Positions 1-8,586 of a stretch of DNA of 11,752 nucleotides are shown here, piece by piece (positions within the stretch are counted from its first letter, which is position 1; each line of letters starts with the position of its first letter). The notes beneath the pieces were generated by a model, which was not told where the DNA came from, searched no databases, and saw only the letters and a list, made by a program, of their open reading frames with translations. A program made the translations under genes and the position numbers. Source of the DNA: Bacteroides sp. (GTDB taxonomy: Bacteria; Bacteroidota; Bacteroidia; Bacteroidales; Bacteroidaceae). Location: contig DXOJ01000297.1 of assembly GCA_019412865.1 (NCBI GenBank), positions 883 to 12,634 of the forward strand, written 5' to 3'.

Positions 1-74
1 CATATTCAAGCATTATAATTTCAGGTCACCCAAAAATAGATATATGTTATGTTAAAAGCAACAATACACAATGA
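1..74. other. AT-rich region with no gene seen
   Basis: I see no coding frame, RNA gene or clear repeat here; it is the AT-rich edge beyond the operon end. Confidence 0.5.
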
Positions 75-101
75 ATAAAAAACTCCTAGATCCGTATCCG
101 G
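75..101 (-). terminator. Weak rho-independent terminator after GH105
   Basis: Thirteen bases past the GH105 TAA, the minus strand carries an imperfect GC-containing hairpin (101-85; pairs CC/GG and GAT/ATC around an ACGG loop), followed two bases later by six T (82-77). Hairpin plus T-run right after the last gene suggests the operon ends here. The stem is short with a bulge, so the call is modest. Confidence 0.4.
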
Positions 102-113
102 CCCTTTATTGTT

Positions 114-1226
114 TTATTTATTCAACAATGCATAAGCACACCATATTATCGGTGCCTGTCCATGATAATCACCAGCGATACGGGGACGATCCATATAATA
201 TTGTTTACTGTTTTTCTTTCCGGTTCCAACACAAACTTCAGTAAGATCATTCTTGTCATTAATATAATTACATAAGCCAAGCCATGCACGACGTGCCACC
301 GGAGCATATTCTTCTTTATTCAGCCAATCGTTGTTGACACCCACAATCATGGCATAGGTAAACATTGCCGAACCAGATGTTTCTGTCCAAAAGTCCGGTT
401 CGGTAATCAGTTGATTCCAAAGTCCATCTTTATTGACGTATTTTTTCAGATTATCCATCATCAACAAATAACCTTTCATAATACGTGCACGATTAGGATC
501 CTTTTCCGGTAAGTTATAAAGCAACTCTGTCATACCGACAGCCATCCAACCGTCACCACGTCCCCAATAATAAGGCACATCCGGTGCATGATAGAAAAGA
601 CCGTTGGGATGTTGCAATTCGTCCAAATACAGAACCATTTCTTTGGCAGCCCTATTTATGTACTTAGGATCACCAGTAGCTTTATAAGCCTCAGATTGCA
701 CAATAGTAATCATATACATATCATCAATCCAAAGACGAGTTTGCCAAGAATATCCCTTTTTATCCCATTTACGCTCCTCTTCATTCGCATTGGCAGAAAG
801 CTCCCATTGAGTGTCAGCATAGGGCAATCCCAGATCTAAATAACGCTTATCTTTCGTTATATTATAAAATCTTATAGGTAAGCAACCAAACATATTTTGG
901 TCTACGTGAATCGGTGGAGGTAGAAGTTCTTTTTCCAGATGAAACAATAATTCGAAACGGTTTCTTAACAGCTTTATCAATTCTTTATTATTTGTCAATT
1001 CTGCAAAACGAAGAGCTCCATACCATGTACACACCTCCGCATAATGTATTCCTCTATCAAAATACAGTTGATGTTTAGTTTCCATTAAACGTCTGCTCAA
1101 TTTATTTCCAACCGTCTTTGGGTCTGCCTTCACAGGAAAATCTCCAAAATAATTTTGAGCAGAAATCACATTTGAGCTCAAAAAAACAATCATCAATAAG
1201 GCATAAATCAAATAATTCCTTTTCAT
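114..1226 (-). CDS. GH105 unsaturated uronyl (rhamnogalacturonyl) hydrolase
   Basis: A 370-residue exported (alpha/alpha)6-barrel enzyme of the GH88/GH105 group, most like GH105. These enzymes hydrate the C4-C5 double bond of unsaturated uronic acids left at the non-reducing end by polysaccharide lyases, which releases the sugar. The signal peptide is 1-23 (cut ISA before QNYFG). Key blocks: TRLWIDDMYM (163-172) with the likely general-acid Asp at 168/169, GLFYHAPD (209-216), YWGRGDGWMAVGM (220-232) and WTETSGSAMF (280-289). Length is normal. It is the last gene of the run and is followed by a hairpin. No lyase is encoded in the window, so its substrate must come from elsewhere. The WGRGDGW block and the overall pattern make the family secure; rhamnogalacturonan against glucuronate-containing substrates is open. 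Confidence 0.93.
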   Translation of the reverse strand: MKRNYLIYALLMIVFLSSNVISAQNYFGDFPVKADPKTVGNKLSRRLMETKHQLYFDRGIHYAEVCTWYGALRFAELTNNKELIKLLRNRFELLFHLEKELLPPPIHVDQNMFGCLPIRFYNITKDKRYLDLGLPYADTQWELSANANEEERKWDKKGYSWQTRLWIDDMYMITIVQSEAYKATGDPKYINRAAKEMVLYLDELQHPNGLFYHAPDVPYYWGRGDGWMAVGMTELLYNLPEKDPNRARIMKGYLLMMDNLKKYVNKDGLWNQLITEPDFWTETSGSAMFTYAMIVGVNNDWLNKEEYAPVARRAWLGLCNYINDKNDLTEVCVGTGKKNSKQYYMDRPRIAGDYHGQAPIIWCAYALLNK

Positions 1227-1274
1227 AATCGTAGTGTTCTATATAATTAATTATTCAATATTAAATTCTCCGAA

Positions 1275-3071
1275 TCATAACCCAGTCACCGGTATCCAAC
1301 GTGCCGTACTTGTAGATGCAACATCACAAATGGCATCTAAAGAATTCCGCTTTGTAATAGAAAAATTGACAAGTACTTGCCCGGAAGTGATAGTCAATTT
1401 TGAACGTGGAATAACAATTTCAGCAATATATCCATAATCATCTATAAGCCTCTCATTTGTTTCATTGCAAACATAAGTTTTGACCTGGGCATCTAATTGC
1501 GCTTCTTTCCATGATGCATCATATATTTCACAATTCTTCAGTCCATTCATTGTTACTTGTATGCAGCAAGCCCCTTTTGACAGCTTATTATTACTCACAG
1601 GAGATATGTATAAGGAAGCATAATCAGAGGCTAGCAAGTTTCGATCAAGTACTTCTAACAGAAAATAAATATTATCATCATCATGCGAACAACGTAACGT
1701 TCCTTGTGCTTGTGACTTACTGCCCACAAAGAGTGCATGATCTGTATTTGCCCACTCTTTATTGTTACCATCTATTGTTACCTTTCTTTTCACGGCATCA
1801 ATACGATGATTAAGTACAAACTGTGCTATCTGAACCGGTCCTTCTTTCGCTTTAATATTAGTTCCAACCAGAGTATGTGAATTAATAATACAAAATGATC
1901 CCCAATAACCACCAGAAAAAGGTTGATAAGCGCTACCGAAATTACGAGCAGTAGCATCTCCTATTTTAAGAGTATATTTACTTGACGATTCATACGAAAG
2001 GACGGTTTCTCCCGAAGGGAGCTGTCCCAAATATGGTCCCATACCGGAGAAAACACAATTATTACTATCGGCAGGTCCTTCCTGGTCGGCAGCCAAATAT
2101 TCCCATTCGTCTTTATCTGAATAACAAAGCGAAATATGATATCCTGAATTATTGGTTTCCACAGCAGCAGCTAATCCCTTATTATCATTGAGTCTCACAA
2201 CAGAAGGCATCTGATGATTATAGCCGACAATTCCGTTTTTCTCCCACCTCATTCGCAATACATAATAAGGAGAAGAACTAAAGTCCGGTTTCCATGTCTT
2301 TCCTCCATCAGTAGAAACAACCATTGCCGTACCTGTATCTGTGCCATGTCCTTCCAAGCCAGTACGACTGCTATCTGTAAAGTAACAGTGCAATTCACCT
2401 GTAGGCAACTCCAACAAGAAAGGTTCCCAATTAACTCCCTGATAGATCTTGATAGGCTCACTCCAAGTAACACCATTATCCGTACTGCGCTTTAATTCAA
2501 TTCCTGCATCTTTCGGCAAATCCCGATAACCGGAATTAGCTCTGCAAGATGCAACTGCCAATATATCTCCATTAGAGAGCACCAGCCCATCGCAATTAGC
2601 ATAGCAATGTATATTCTTATTGCCTTTGCTATCGATAATGTCATAACTGTTAAATATTTCTCCTTTATTGCTCCAAGTTTTCAGATCCTTACTAAGCGCA
2701 TAAACACAACGCCGACCAATATTATTATTAGCACTACCATTGTGATAGAACAAAATATAGTCACCATTCTTCATCTTTTTTATACGAGGATAGCGAGGAT
2801 ACGAAGATTCCATAGTCACAAGCATCCGATAGTTCATCATCAATGAAGAGCGTTTCGTAACATCTGCGTGGGAATTTATAATAGGTGTCCCCTGATTCAA
2901 TTCCCCAATAGGTGTGATGCTACAAACCACAGGCTCCTGGGATTCGTCCTCCTTTGGTTTCTCCGTATTCCCGTTACCAGCTAGTAAATTCTCATCATTT
3001 TCACCACTGCCCCCGCACGCTATAAATGAGATAGCTATGGAGAAAAATAACATAAAAAAAGTGTTTTTCAT
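1275..3071 (-). CDS. Beta-propeller (BNR/Asp-box) lipoprotein with CBM9-like C-terminal domain
   Basis: A 598-residue predicted lipoprotein: lipobox FIAC with Cys19, then a Gly/Asn/acid-rich linker (20-47) whose ENDEN may act as a surface-export signal. Residues ~60-420 form a sialidase-like propeller with Asp boxes STDNGVTW (196-203) and STDGGKTW (253-260) and an early RYPRIKKMKNGDY (93-105). NWEPFLLELPTGELHCYF (214-231) recalls the WEPF segment of GH93 exo-arabinanases more than GH33 sialidases. Residues ~425-598 (VTIDGNNKEW at 431-440, HDDDNIYFLLEV at 463-474) fit a CBM9-like sugar-binding domain. It follows the GH115 gene by 26 bp and precedes GH105 by 48 bp. Automated labels would be sialidase family or BNR repeat protein; I infer a surface-held glycosidase or glycan-binding protein for an acidic plant glycan, substrate unknown. 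Confidence 0.85.
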   Translation of the reverse strand: MKNTFFMLFFSIAISFIACGGSGENDENLLAGNGNTEKPKEDESQEPVVCSITPIGELNQGTPIINSHADVTKRSSLMMNYRMLVTMESSYPRYPRIKKMKNGDYILFYHNGSANNNIGRRCVYALSKDLKTWSNKGEIFNSYDIIDSKGNKNIHCYANCDGLVLSNGDILAVASCRANSGYRDLPKDAGIELKRSTDNGVTWSEPIKIYQGVNWEPFLLELPTGELHCYFTDSSRTGLEGHGTDTGTAMVVSTDGGKTWKPDFSSSPYYVLRMRWEKNGIVGYNHQMPSVVRLNDNKGLAAAVETNNSGYHISLCYSDKDEWEYLAADQEGPADSNNCVFSGMGPYLGQLPSGETVLSYESSSKYTLKIGDATARNFGSAYQPFSGGYWGSFCIINSHTLVGTNIKAKEGPVQIAQFVLNHRIDAVKRKVTIDGNNKEWANTDHALFVGSKSQAQGTLRCSHDDDNIYFLLEVLDRNLLASDYASLYISPVSNNKLSKGACCIQVTMNGLKNCEIYDASWKEAQLDAQVKTYVCNETNERLIDDYGYIAEIVIPRSKLTITSGQVLVNFSITKRNSLDAICDVASTSTARWIPVTGL

Positions 3072-3097
3072 AGCTCTAGTATATTTTATTCAGCTTG

Positions 3098-6052
3098 CTA
3101 TTTTCCCTGTCTCGTCGGTTGCGGACCTAAATAAGAACGCTTCATTCCTCCAAAGTCCAAAACAATCTTTTGCAATACAGTTCCGGCATCGCCACATATA
3201 ATTTTCACTGTGTGTTTACCCGGTTTGTCGATATGCAAAATGGTTTTGTTGATTCTACAATTCTTCAATACACTTTCGTACCAGATTTGTGCATACTCAA
3301 AAGAAGAAGTAGAAGGATTCATCACAGGACCTTCGTCAATACATACTCCATATTTCGTTTCCACATTCGTTGCTTCATGTCCGGCATACCCACGGTCCTT
3401 ACTTAATGTAAATGTAGGCAATACGTATGTGTAGACATCAACCGAACCTTGTTCGAATGTATAGAAATCATATTCTAGGCGAGGGGTACTGCGACCTGCT
3501 GTCCGCTGCGGGGCGGCTGTCGGGTCACCTAGTTGAATAGCTGTATTTTCTATTCCCAAGTTAGGAATCGTTCTCATTTGAATAGCTTTGTTCTCTACCT
3601 TCCGGTGGAAACCGGCAGCGTCAATAGAAACATATCCATTGTGCTCTACAAATAAAGTGTCCATTTCGGCTAATGAAGGAGAAGAAGGGTTGAAGACTGA
3701 AATATAAACATTCTCCTTCTCGCCACGATCAGATGCGATTTCCAACGTTCCGAATACTTTCTCACCAGTCGGGACCTTAGCCCAGTCGATTGAGACTTCT
3801 ATACGATTTTCCGTGGTAGTTTCTCCGGCTTTCTGACTTAACAGAATCCAGTTATCTGAAACCGATGCTTTCCATTTCAGAGGAGTCGCTCCTTTATTGA
3901 AAACGTCTACGTAATAGGATTGGCGGAAGTATGTGTTGAAACATGGCAGGGAATGGAAACTCTTCTGCCCTTTCAAAATATCCTCTCCTTCGGCCAATAT
4001 GCCCAAAGAGGCTGCAGGTGCCAGATTTACCTTCCGCAGAGCCGGGAGTTCAAAATAGGCTGCGGCAAATCCCTGTTTCATGGTCATTACATGATCCCAT
4101 TTACCTCCAAGTAATGAGTTATATCCTTTTGTTATTACTTCCAGACTGTCATAACAAGCCTTAGTCATTTTTTCCAGTTCTGCGGTAGTTGCCCTCTGTT
4201 GAATAGAGTACCAACGGTTTCTCTGTCCGTTGAGAATCATACGGTTCAATAGTTCACAACCTTTGACCGGATAATATAATGATTGATAATAACATGCTTT
4301 TTTATCTTCCGGTAAAGCTTTCAATATTTTTTCTGCCACATTTCCTATCCGCTGATATTCTGCCAGACGAGTATCCACTTCACGATAATTAGCAAGCGAG
4401 AAATCAGTATCCGTATTTCGCTCTCTTCCGTGTTTATCCGTAGCCCACTGATAACCCCATCCCATAAATTCAGGTTTACGGGCGAAAGCCAATTTATAGA
4501 AAGAGTTTATCACATCCTGATATTCGGTCCGATAGTCATCGCCCAACATACCGCACAACCATTCAGTGCGATAATTTGCCGCTCTTTCAAAATTGAATGA
4601 ATCAATATCGAAAGCCATTGTCAGAAAATAGTCTACAGCAAATTCACAGGACTTGATATCTCCGGCGTTAAGTAGCCAAATACGGTCAGCCGTCATGTCG
4701 TATGCCTTACGGAGTTCTTCATACATCAATGTAGGGGAAGTTGTGTTCATCCAAAGATGATCGTGAGGTTTACCAAGATAAGAAGAATGATAATATACTC
4801 CCGAACGGCCGGAACGTTTCTGCTCTTTCGGACTACTCAAACGTTTCATATATCCATAATTATCATCCGGCCAGATAATGGTCACATCATCCGGAAGTTC
4901 CAACCCCTGATCGTATACATCGAGCACTTCTTTATAAGGAGTAAAGGCTTGAGGAATGTCTTCTGCACGCTTACCGATTGCATCTACCAACATTTGTCTT
5001 TGTGCCATCAGTGCTTCCTGAAGCATTTTCTTTCTGTCATCCATGTTATTGCTTGCATTCATCGCCCGGTCGTGTAATCCACGCAAAGCCAGCGTATATA
5101 CATTTTCGAACGGAGCACATTCATCTACGCGTGATTTCAACACCTTGTTGACACCCTCTTTATTATTGATATAATCCCATTCACCCATTTTATCACGTTT
5201 CCATTCGCTTGCTGTATTAAACAGTAATGGTTCGCAATGAGAAGACCCCATGACGATAGCAAAGCTATCCGCTACCAGCCGATTTTCAGGAATACGGTGG
5301 AATGCCATGGATGCGTCATGCATAGCCGGACAAAGGTAATTAGCCTGAAGACGAAGCAACAGTTCACACACTTTTGCATACGTTCTCGGTCCGAAGTTTC
5401 CACGTTCTTTTTCAAAATTGCGTTTCGACCAACGATAAAGTCCCCAGTCTTCATCATTGATAAAGATACCTCTGAATTTGACAGACGGTGTTTTAGAAAT
5501 GAACTTATCGACTTTTACACTAACTTGTTTTTGCTGTTTGATTGGAGCGTCCGCCCACCAATACCAGGGAGATACTCCTATTGCTTTTGAAATAGAGAGG
5601 AGTCCGTAAGCCGTGCCACGCCTGTCACTTCCGGCTACAACAATTGCTTTCTTTATGCCCAGCACAGGATTGTTGACCACTTCTATCATATAGCGTTCCC
5701 AACCTCCGGCAATAGCTGCCGTATCTATTTTGTTTCTCGATACCAAAGCGTCAATCCACCCGCTTTCTCCTATAGTACCGGCAATAATCGCATACCGCGC
5801 AGATACTCTTCCAGGCTTGCTTTCATCCATCTTCAACTCTTGCCCCGTCACACGGCGAACATCATCTACAAAAAGAGAAGCACTTTTACGTACTACAGTT
5901 GCATCTTTTCCATCAAAACAAACGACTGCATTCGTTAATGAAGAAACAATAGGGAAACTATTCTTTCCGGTTCCTTTGTCGAGTAAAACTTGTGCTTTTG
6001 CCGAAATCAGGCTACAACAAAATAAGCCCAGCAATAAAATCTTATTTTTCAT
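3098..6052 (-). CDS. GH115 family glycoside hydrolase (alpha-glucuronidase)
   Basis: A 984-residue exported enzyme of GH115, the family that removes alpha-1,2-linked glucuronic or 4-O-methylglucuronic acid from xylan, including internal positions. The signal peptide covers 1-20 (MKNKILLLG to SLISAKA, cut before QVLLD). Recognisable blocks are GIFINDEDW (195-203), CPAMHDASMAFH (241-252), MGSSHCEP (268-275), GLHD (325-328), WPDDNYGYMKR (394-404), HDHLWMNTTSP (430-440) and WLLNAGDIKSCEF (459-471). The last ~180 residues fit the beta-sandwich C-terminal domain of GH115. The start was set at 6052 because the signal peptide begins there; the open frame reaches 6253 but would overlap the ApbE gene. 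The next gene starts 26 bp after its stop. No xylanase is present, so glucuronoxylan is not proven as the target. Confidence 0.94.
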   Translation of the reverse strand: MKNKILLLGLFCCSLISAKAQVLLDKGTGKNSFPIVSSLTNAVVCFDGKDATVVRKSASLFVDDVRRVTGQELKMDESKPGRVSARYAIIAGTIGESGWIDALVSRNKIDTAAIAGGWERYMIEVVNNPVLGIKKAIVVAGSDRRGTAYGLLSISKAIGVSPWYWWADAPIKQQKQVSVKVDKFISKTPSVKFRGIFINDEDWGLYRWSKRNFEKERGNFGPRTYAKVCELLLRLQANYLCPAMHDASMAFHRIPENRLVADSFAIVMGSSHCEPLLFNTASEWKRDKMGEWDYINNKEGVNKVLKSRVDECAPFENVYTLALRGLHDRAMNASNNMDDRKKMLQEALMAQRQMLVDAIGKRAEDIPQAFTPYKEVLDVYDQGLELPDDVTIIWPDDNYGYMKRLSSPKEQKRSGRSGVYYHSSYLGKPHDHLWMNTTSPTLMYEELRKAYDMTADRIWLLNAGDIKSCEFAVDYFLTMAFDIDSFNFERAANYRTEWLCGMLGDDYRTEYQDVINSFYKLAFARKPEFMGWGYQWATDKHGRERNTDTDFSLANYREVDTRLAEYQRIGNVAEKILKALPEDKKACYYQSLYYPVKGCELLNRMILNGQRNRWYSIQQRATTAELEKMTKACYDSLEVITKGYNSLLGGKWDHVMTMKQGFAAAYFELPALRKVNLAPAASLGILAEGEDILKGQKSFHSLPCFNTYFRQSYYVDVFNKGATPLKWKASVSDNWILLSQKAGETTTENRIEVSIDWAKVPTGEKVFGTLEIASDRGEKENVYISVFNPSSPSLAEMDTLFVEHNGYVSIDAAGFHRKVENKAIQMRTIPNLGIENTAIQLGDPTAAPQRTAGRSTPRLEYDFYTFEQGSVDVYTYVLPTFTLSKDRGYAGHEATNVETKYGVCIDEGPVMNPSTSSFEYAQIWYESVLKNCRINKTILHIDKPGKHTVKIICGDAGTVLQKIVLDFGGMKRSYLGPQPTRQGK

Positions 6053-6080
6053 ATAAACGTTAGATTGACAATTAATAACG

Positions 6081-6109
6081 CAAAGTAAGGCAAAAAGCAA
6101 TAAAACGAA
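6081..6109 (-). promoter_or_regulatory. Possible Bacteroides-type promoter for the GH115 gene
   Basis: On the minus strand TTACTTTG (6088-6081) resembles the Bacteroides -7 element TAnnTTTG with one mismatch. TTCG (6109-6106), 17 nt upstream, is one base off the -33 TTTG. The -7 match ends 28 nt before the GH115 ATG. The 163-bp gap after the ApbE gene is the longest gap between genes in the window, which makes an internal promoter reasonable. Both elements are imperfect, so this is tentative. Confidence 0.3.
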
Positions 6110-6200
6110 TAAAAGAAACCGACCTATAAATAGCAGAATATGTTCAAAAAGGCCGTCAGATATAATTAGATAAGCATCGATGGATGTATACGAACTGTAT

Positions 6201-6262
6201 GGTGGGTATATATGACTAGCACGGTGAGTATATATATACACGACATTGTGCATATATACCCA
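6201..6262. repeat. 22-nt-period direct repeat inside a 12-bp inverted repeat
   Basis: ggtgggtatatat (6201-6213) recurs as ggtgagtatatat (6223-6235), 12 of 13 bases and exactly 22 nt apart. More diverged copies may sit at about 6179 and 6245. A perfect 12-bp inverted repeat, 6203-6214 with 6251-6262, brackets this, and gtatatatatac (6228-6239) is a palindrome at its centre. The right part encodes the last residues of the ApbE-like protein, whose TAG is at 6216-6218, so part of the symmetry may be chance. Two helical turns of spacing would suit a DNA-binding protein acting on the GH115 gene about 150-200 bp downstream; a transcript hairpin at the ApbE gene end is the alternative. Confidence 0.6.
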
Positions 6263-7031
6263 TCAAAGCTTTAGTTTGTTCACTGTCAGCAGCGAATAAA
6301 GCGGTAGACAGGATTTCTCCAATTGATCCATTAGCCGTTACTACAGCAATTTGTTTAACGCCTTCCACCAATTTTCCATTTTGGGGAGAAACGATGTGCC
6401 GACGATTGGGAGAGTCATTGCCGGAGGTTGTAAGGCATTCATTGTGGAGAAGTATATCATTAATTTTCCATCCCGAACCTACCGGATGATTACCCAAAGC
6501 AAGAATAGAACTGTTTCCCATATTTATCAATGCATTTTCTATCAGAGCCTCATTCAATATATCTCTGATTGTTTCCAAAGCATATCCCTTGAGAAAGCCG
6601 GACAAATTGATAGTTACTCCCGGCTGTGAAAAAGCGACACTACGATCTCCGGCAGATAAATGTACTGAATGTATAGTGTTCTGGTTGTAATTCTCCGAAT
6701 GAACTGTGATATCGAAGCATCCCAAAGTCCTGCCATTATATTCCAGACATAAATCGATCATTGAATAAAGTTCTTCGCTAAGAACAACGGGAGAAACAGA
6801 GGCTGTCCGGTTGAGAATAGACAATTCGCTGGCCGGATCATAAAAGTTCGCCATCTTTTCCAGCCGACACAATGCATCATAAATACGATTGACCACAAGC
6901 AGCAACTCCCCTTCCGGTTTCCGGCTGCATAAGATAATATCCACCCGTGTATGCATGGAAAGGAACCAGGCATAAAACAAGGAGTTACCATCATTTGACG
7001 GTTTGTATAGATGTTGAATAGTGGTCTGCAT
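6216..7031 (-). CDS. Divergent, short ApbE-like FAD:protein FMN transferase
   Basis: A 271-residue protein of the ApbE family, which moves FMN from FAD onto a Thr/Ser of target proteins with Mg. Family landmarks in order: WFLSMHTRVDI (22-32, usual MGT region), LEKMANFYDPASELSILN (57-74), FDITV (106-110), INLSGFLKGYA (141-151, usually DxGGIAKGYA), NMGN (170-173), TTSGN (201-205), HIVSPQNGK (212-220) and GEILSTAL (238-245, usually DALSTAL). It is shorter than the usual 300-350 residues; the stretch between FDITV and INLSG is reduced. There is no signal peptide or lipobox, so it appears cytoplasmic, unlike most Bacteroides ApbE proteins. The ATG at 7031 is preferred; a GTG four codons upstream (7043) is also in frame. 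No flavinylation target is seen in the window. Activity is uncertain because of the motif changes. Confidence 0.85.
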   Translation of the reverse strand: MQTTIQHLYKPSNDGNSLFYAWFLSMHTRVDIILCSRKPEGELLLVVNRIYDALCRLEKMANFYDPASELSILNRTASVSPVVLSEELYSMIDLCLEYNGRTLGCFDITVHSENYNQNTIHSVHLSAGDRSVAFSQPGVTINLSGFLKGYALETIRDILNEALIENALINMGNSSILALGNHPVGSGWKINDILLHNECLTTSGNDSPNRRHIVSPQNGKLVEGVKQIAVVTANGSIGEILSTALFAADSEQTKALMGIYAQCRVYIYSPC

Positions 7032-7048
7032 CGTATAAAACACAAATT

Positions 7049-7120
7049 AGGCACGGATTACACAGATTACGCGGTTTTTATTTCATTAGAGTAACCGTGA
7101 AACCCGTGTAATCCGTGCCT
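7049..7120. repeat. Modular inverted repeat of 9-nt units
   Basis: A perfect 15-bp inverted repeat (7049-7063 against 7106-7120) lies between the DUF1080 and ApbE-like genes. Each arm belongs to a run of three 9-nt units: cacggatta, cacagatta, cgcggtttt at 7052-7078, and on the other strand cacggatta, cacgggttt, cacggttac at 7117-7091. The two runs face each other across a 12-bp spacer (7079-7090). An inner 5-bp pairing (7072-7076 with 7093-7097) would extend the hairpin. In the transcript it would form a long stem ending 17 nt before the ApbE ATG. It may be a dispersed intergenic palindrome, a processing or attenuation hairpin, or a protein-binding site. No T-run follows immediately, so it is not a classic terminator. 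Confidence 0.85.
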
Positions 7121-7174
7121 GAATAAAAATCATAAAGGAGTTTTGACGTATCTCCTAATAACTAGAAAACGGAA

Positions 7175-8527
<1,353 letters not shown>

Positions 8528-8586
8528 TTATTGGTCCTTCTCCATCCCCTTCTCCTAAAGAAAGGAATGGAAAAAGCTGTTTCTAT

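Noticed and set aside
1275..3071. Straight sialidase (GH33) assignment
   Set aside because: Asp boxes are shared by many propellers; the WEPF segment and plant-glycan neighbours fit a different substrate, so only the fold is claimed.
6053..6253. N-terminal 67-codon extension of the GH115 frame
   Set aside because: It would overlap the ApbE-like gene and put a normal signal peptide in the middle of the protein; the ATG at 6052 begins exactly at that signal peptide.
7041..7043. GTG start for the ApbE-like protein
   Set aside because: It is possible and in frame, but an ATG four codons later is the more usual start and nothing conserved lies in the added residues.
7136..7156. Small hairpin (aggag/ctcct) after the DUF1080 stop
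   Set aside because: Only 5 bp of pairing around an 11-base loop; T-rich DNA follows but not tightly enough to call a terminator.
8541..8571. Imperfect inverted repeat (tccat..atgga) between the oxidoreductase and DUF1080 genes
   Set aside because: The stem is short with mismatches in purine-rich DNA next to the DUF1080 start; it is better explained as a ribosome-binding leader.
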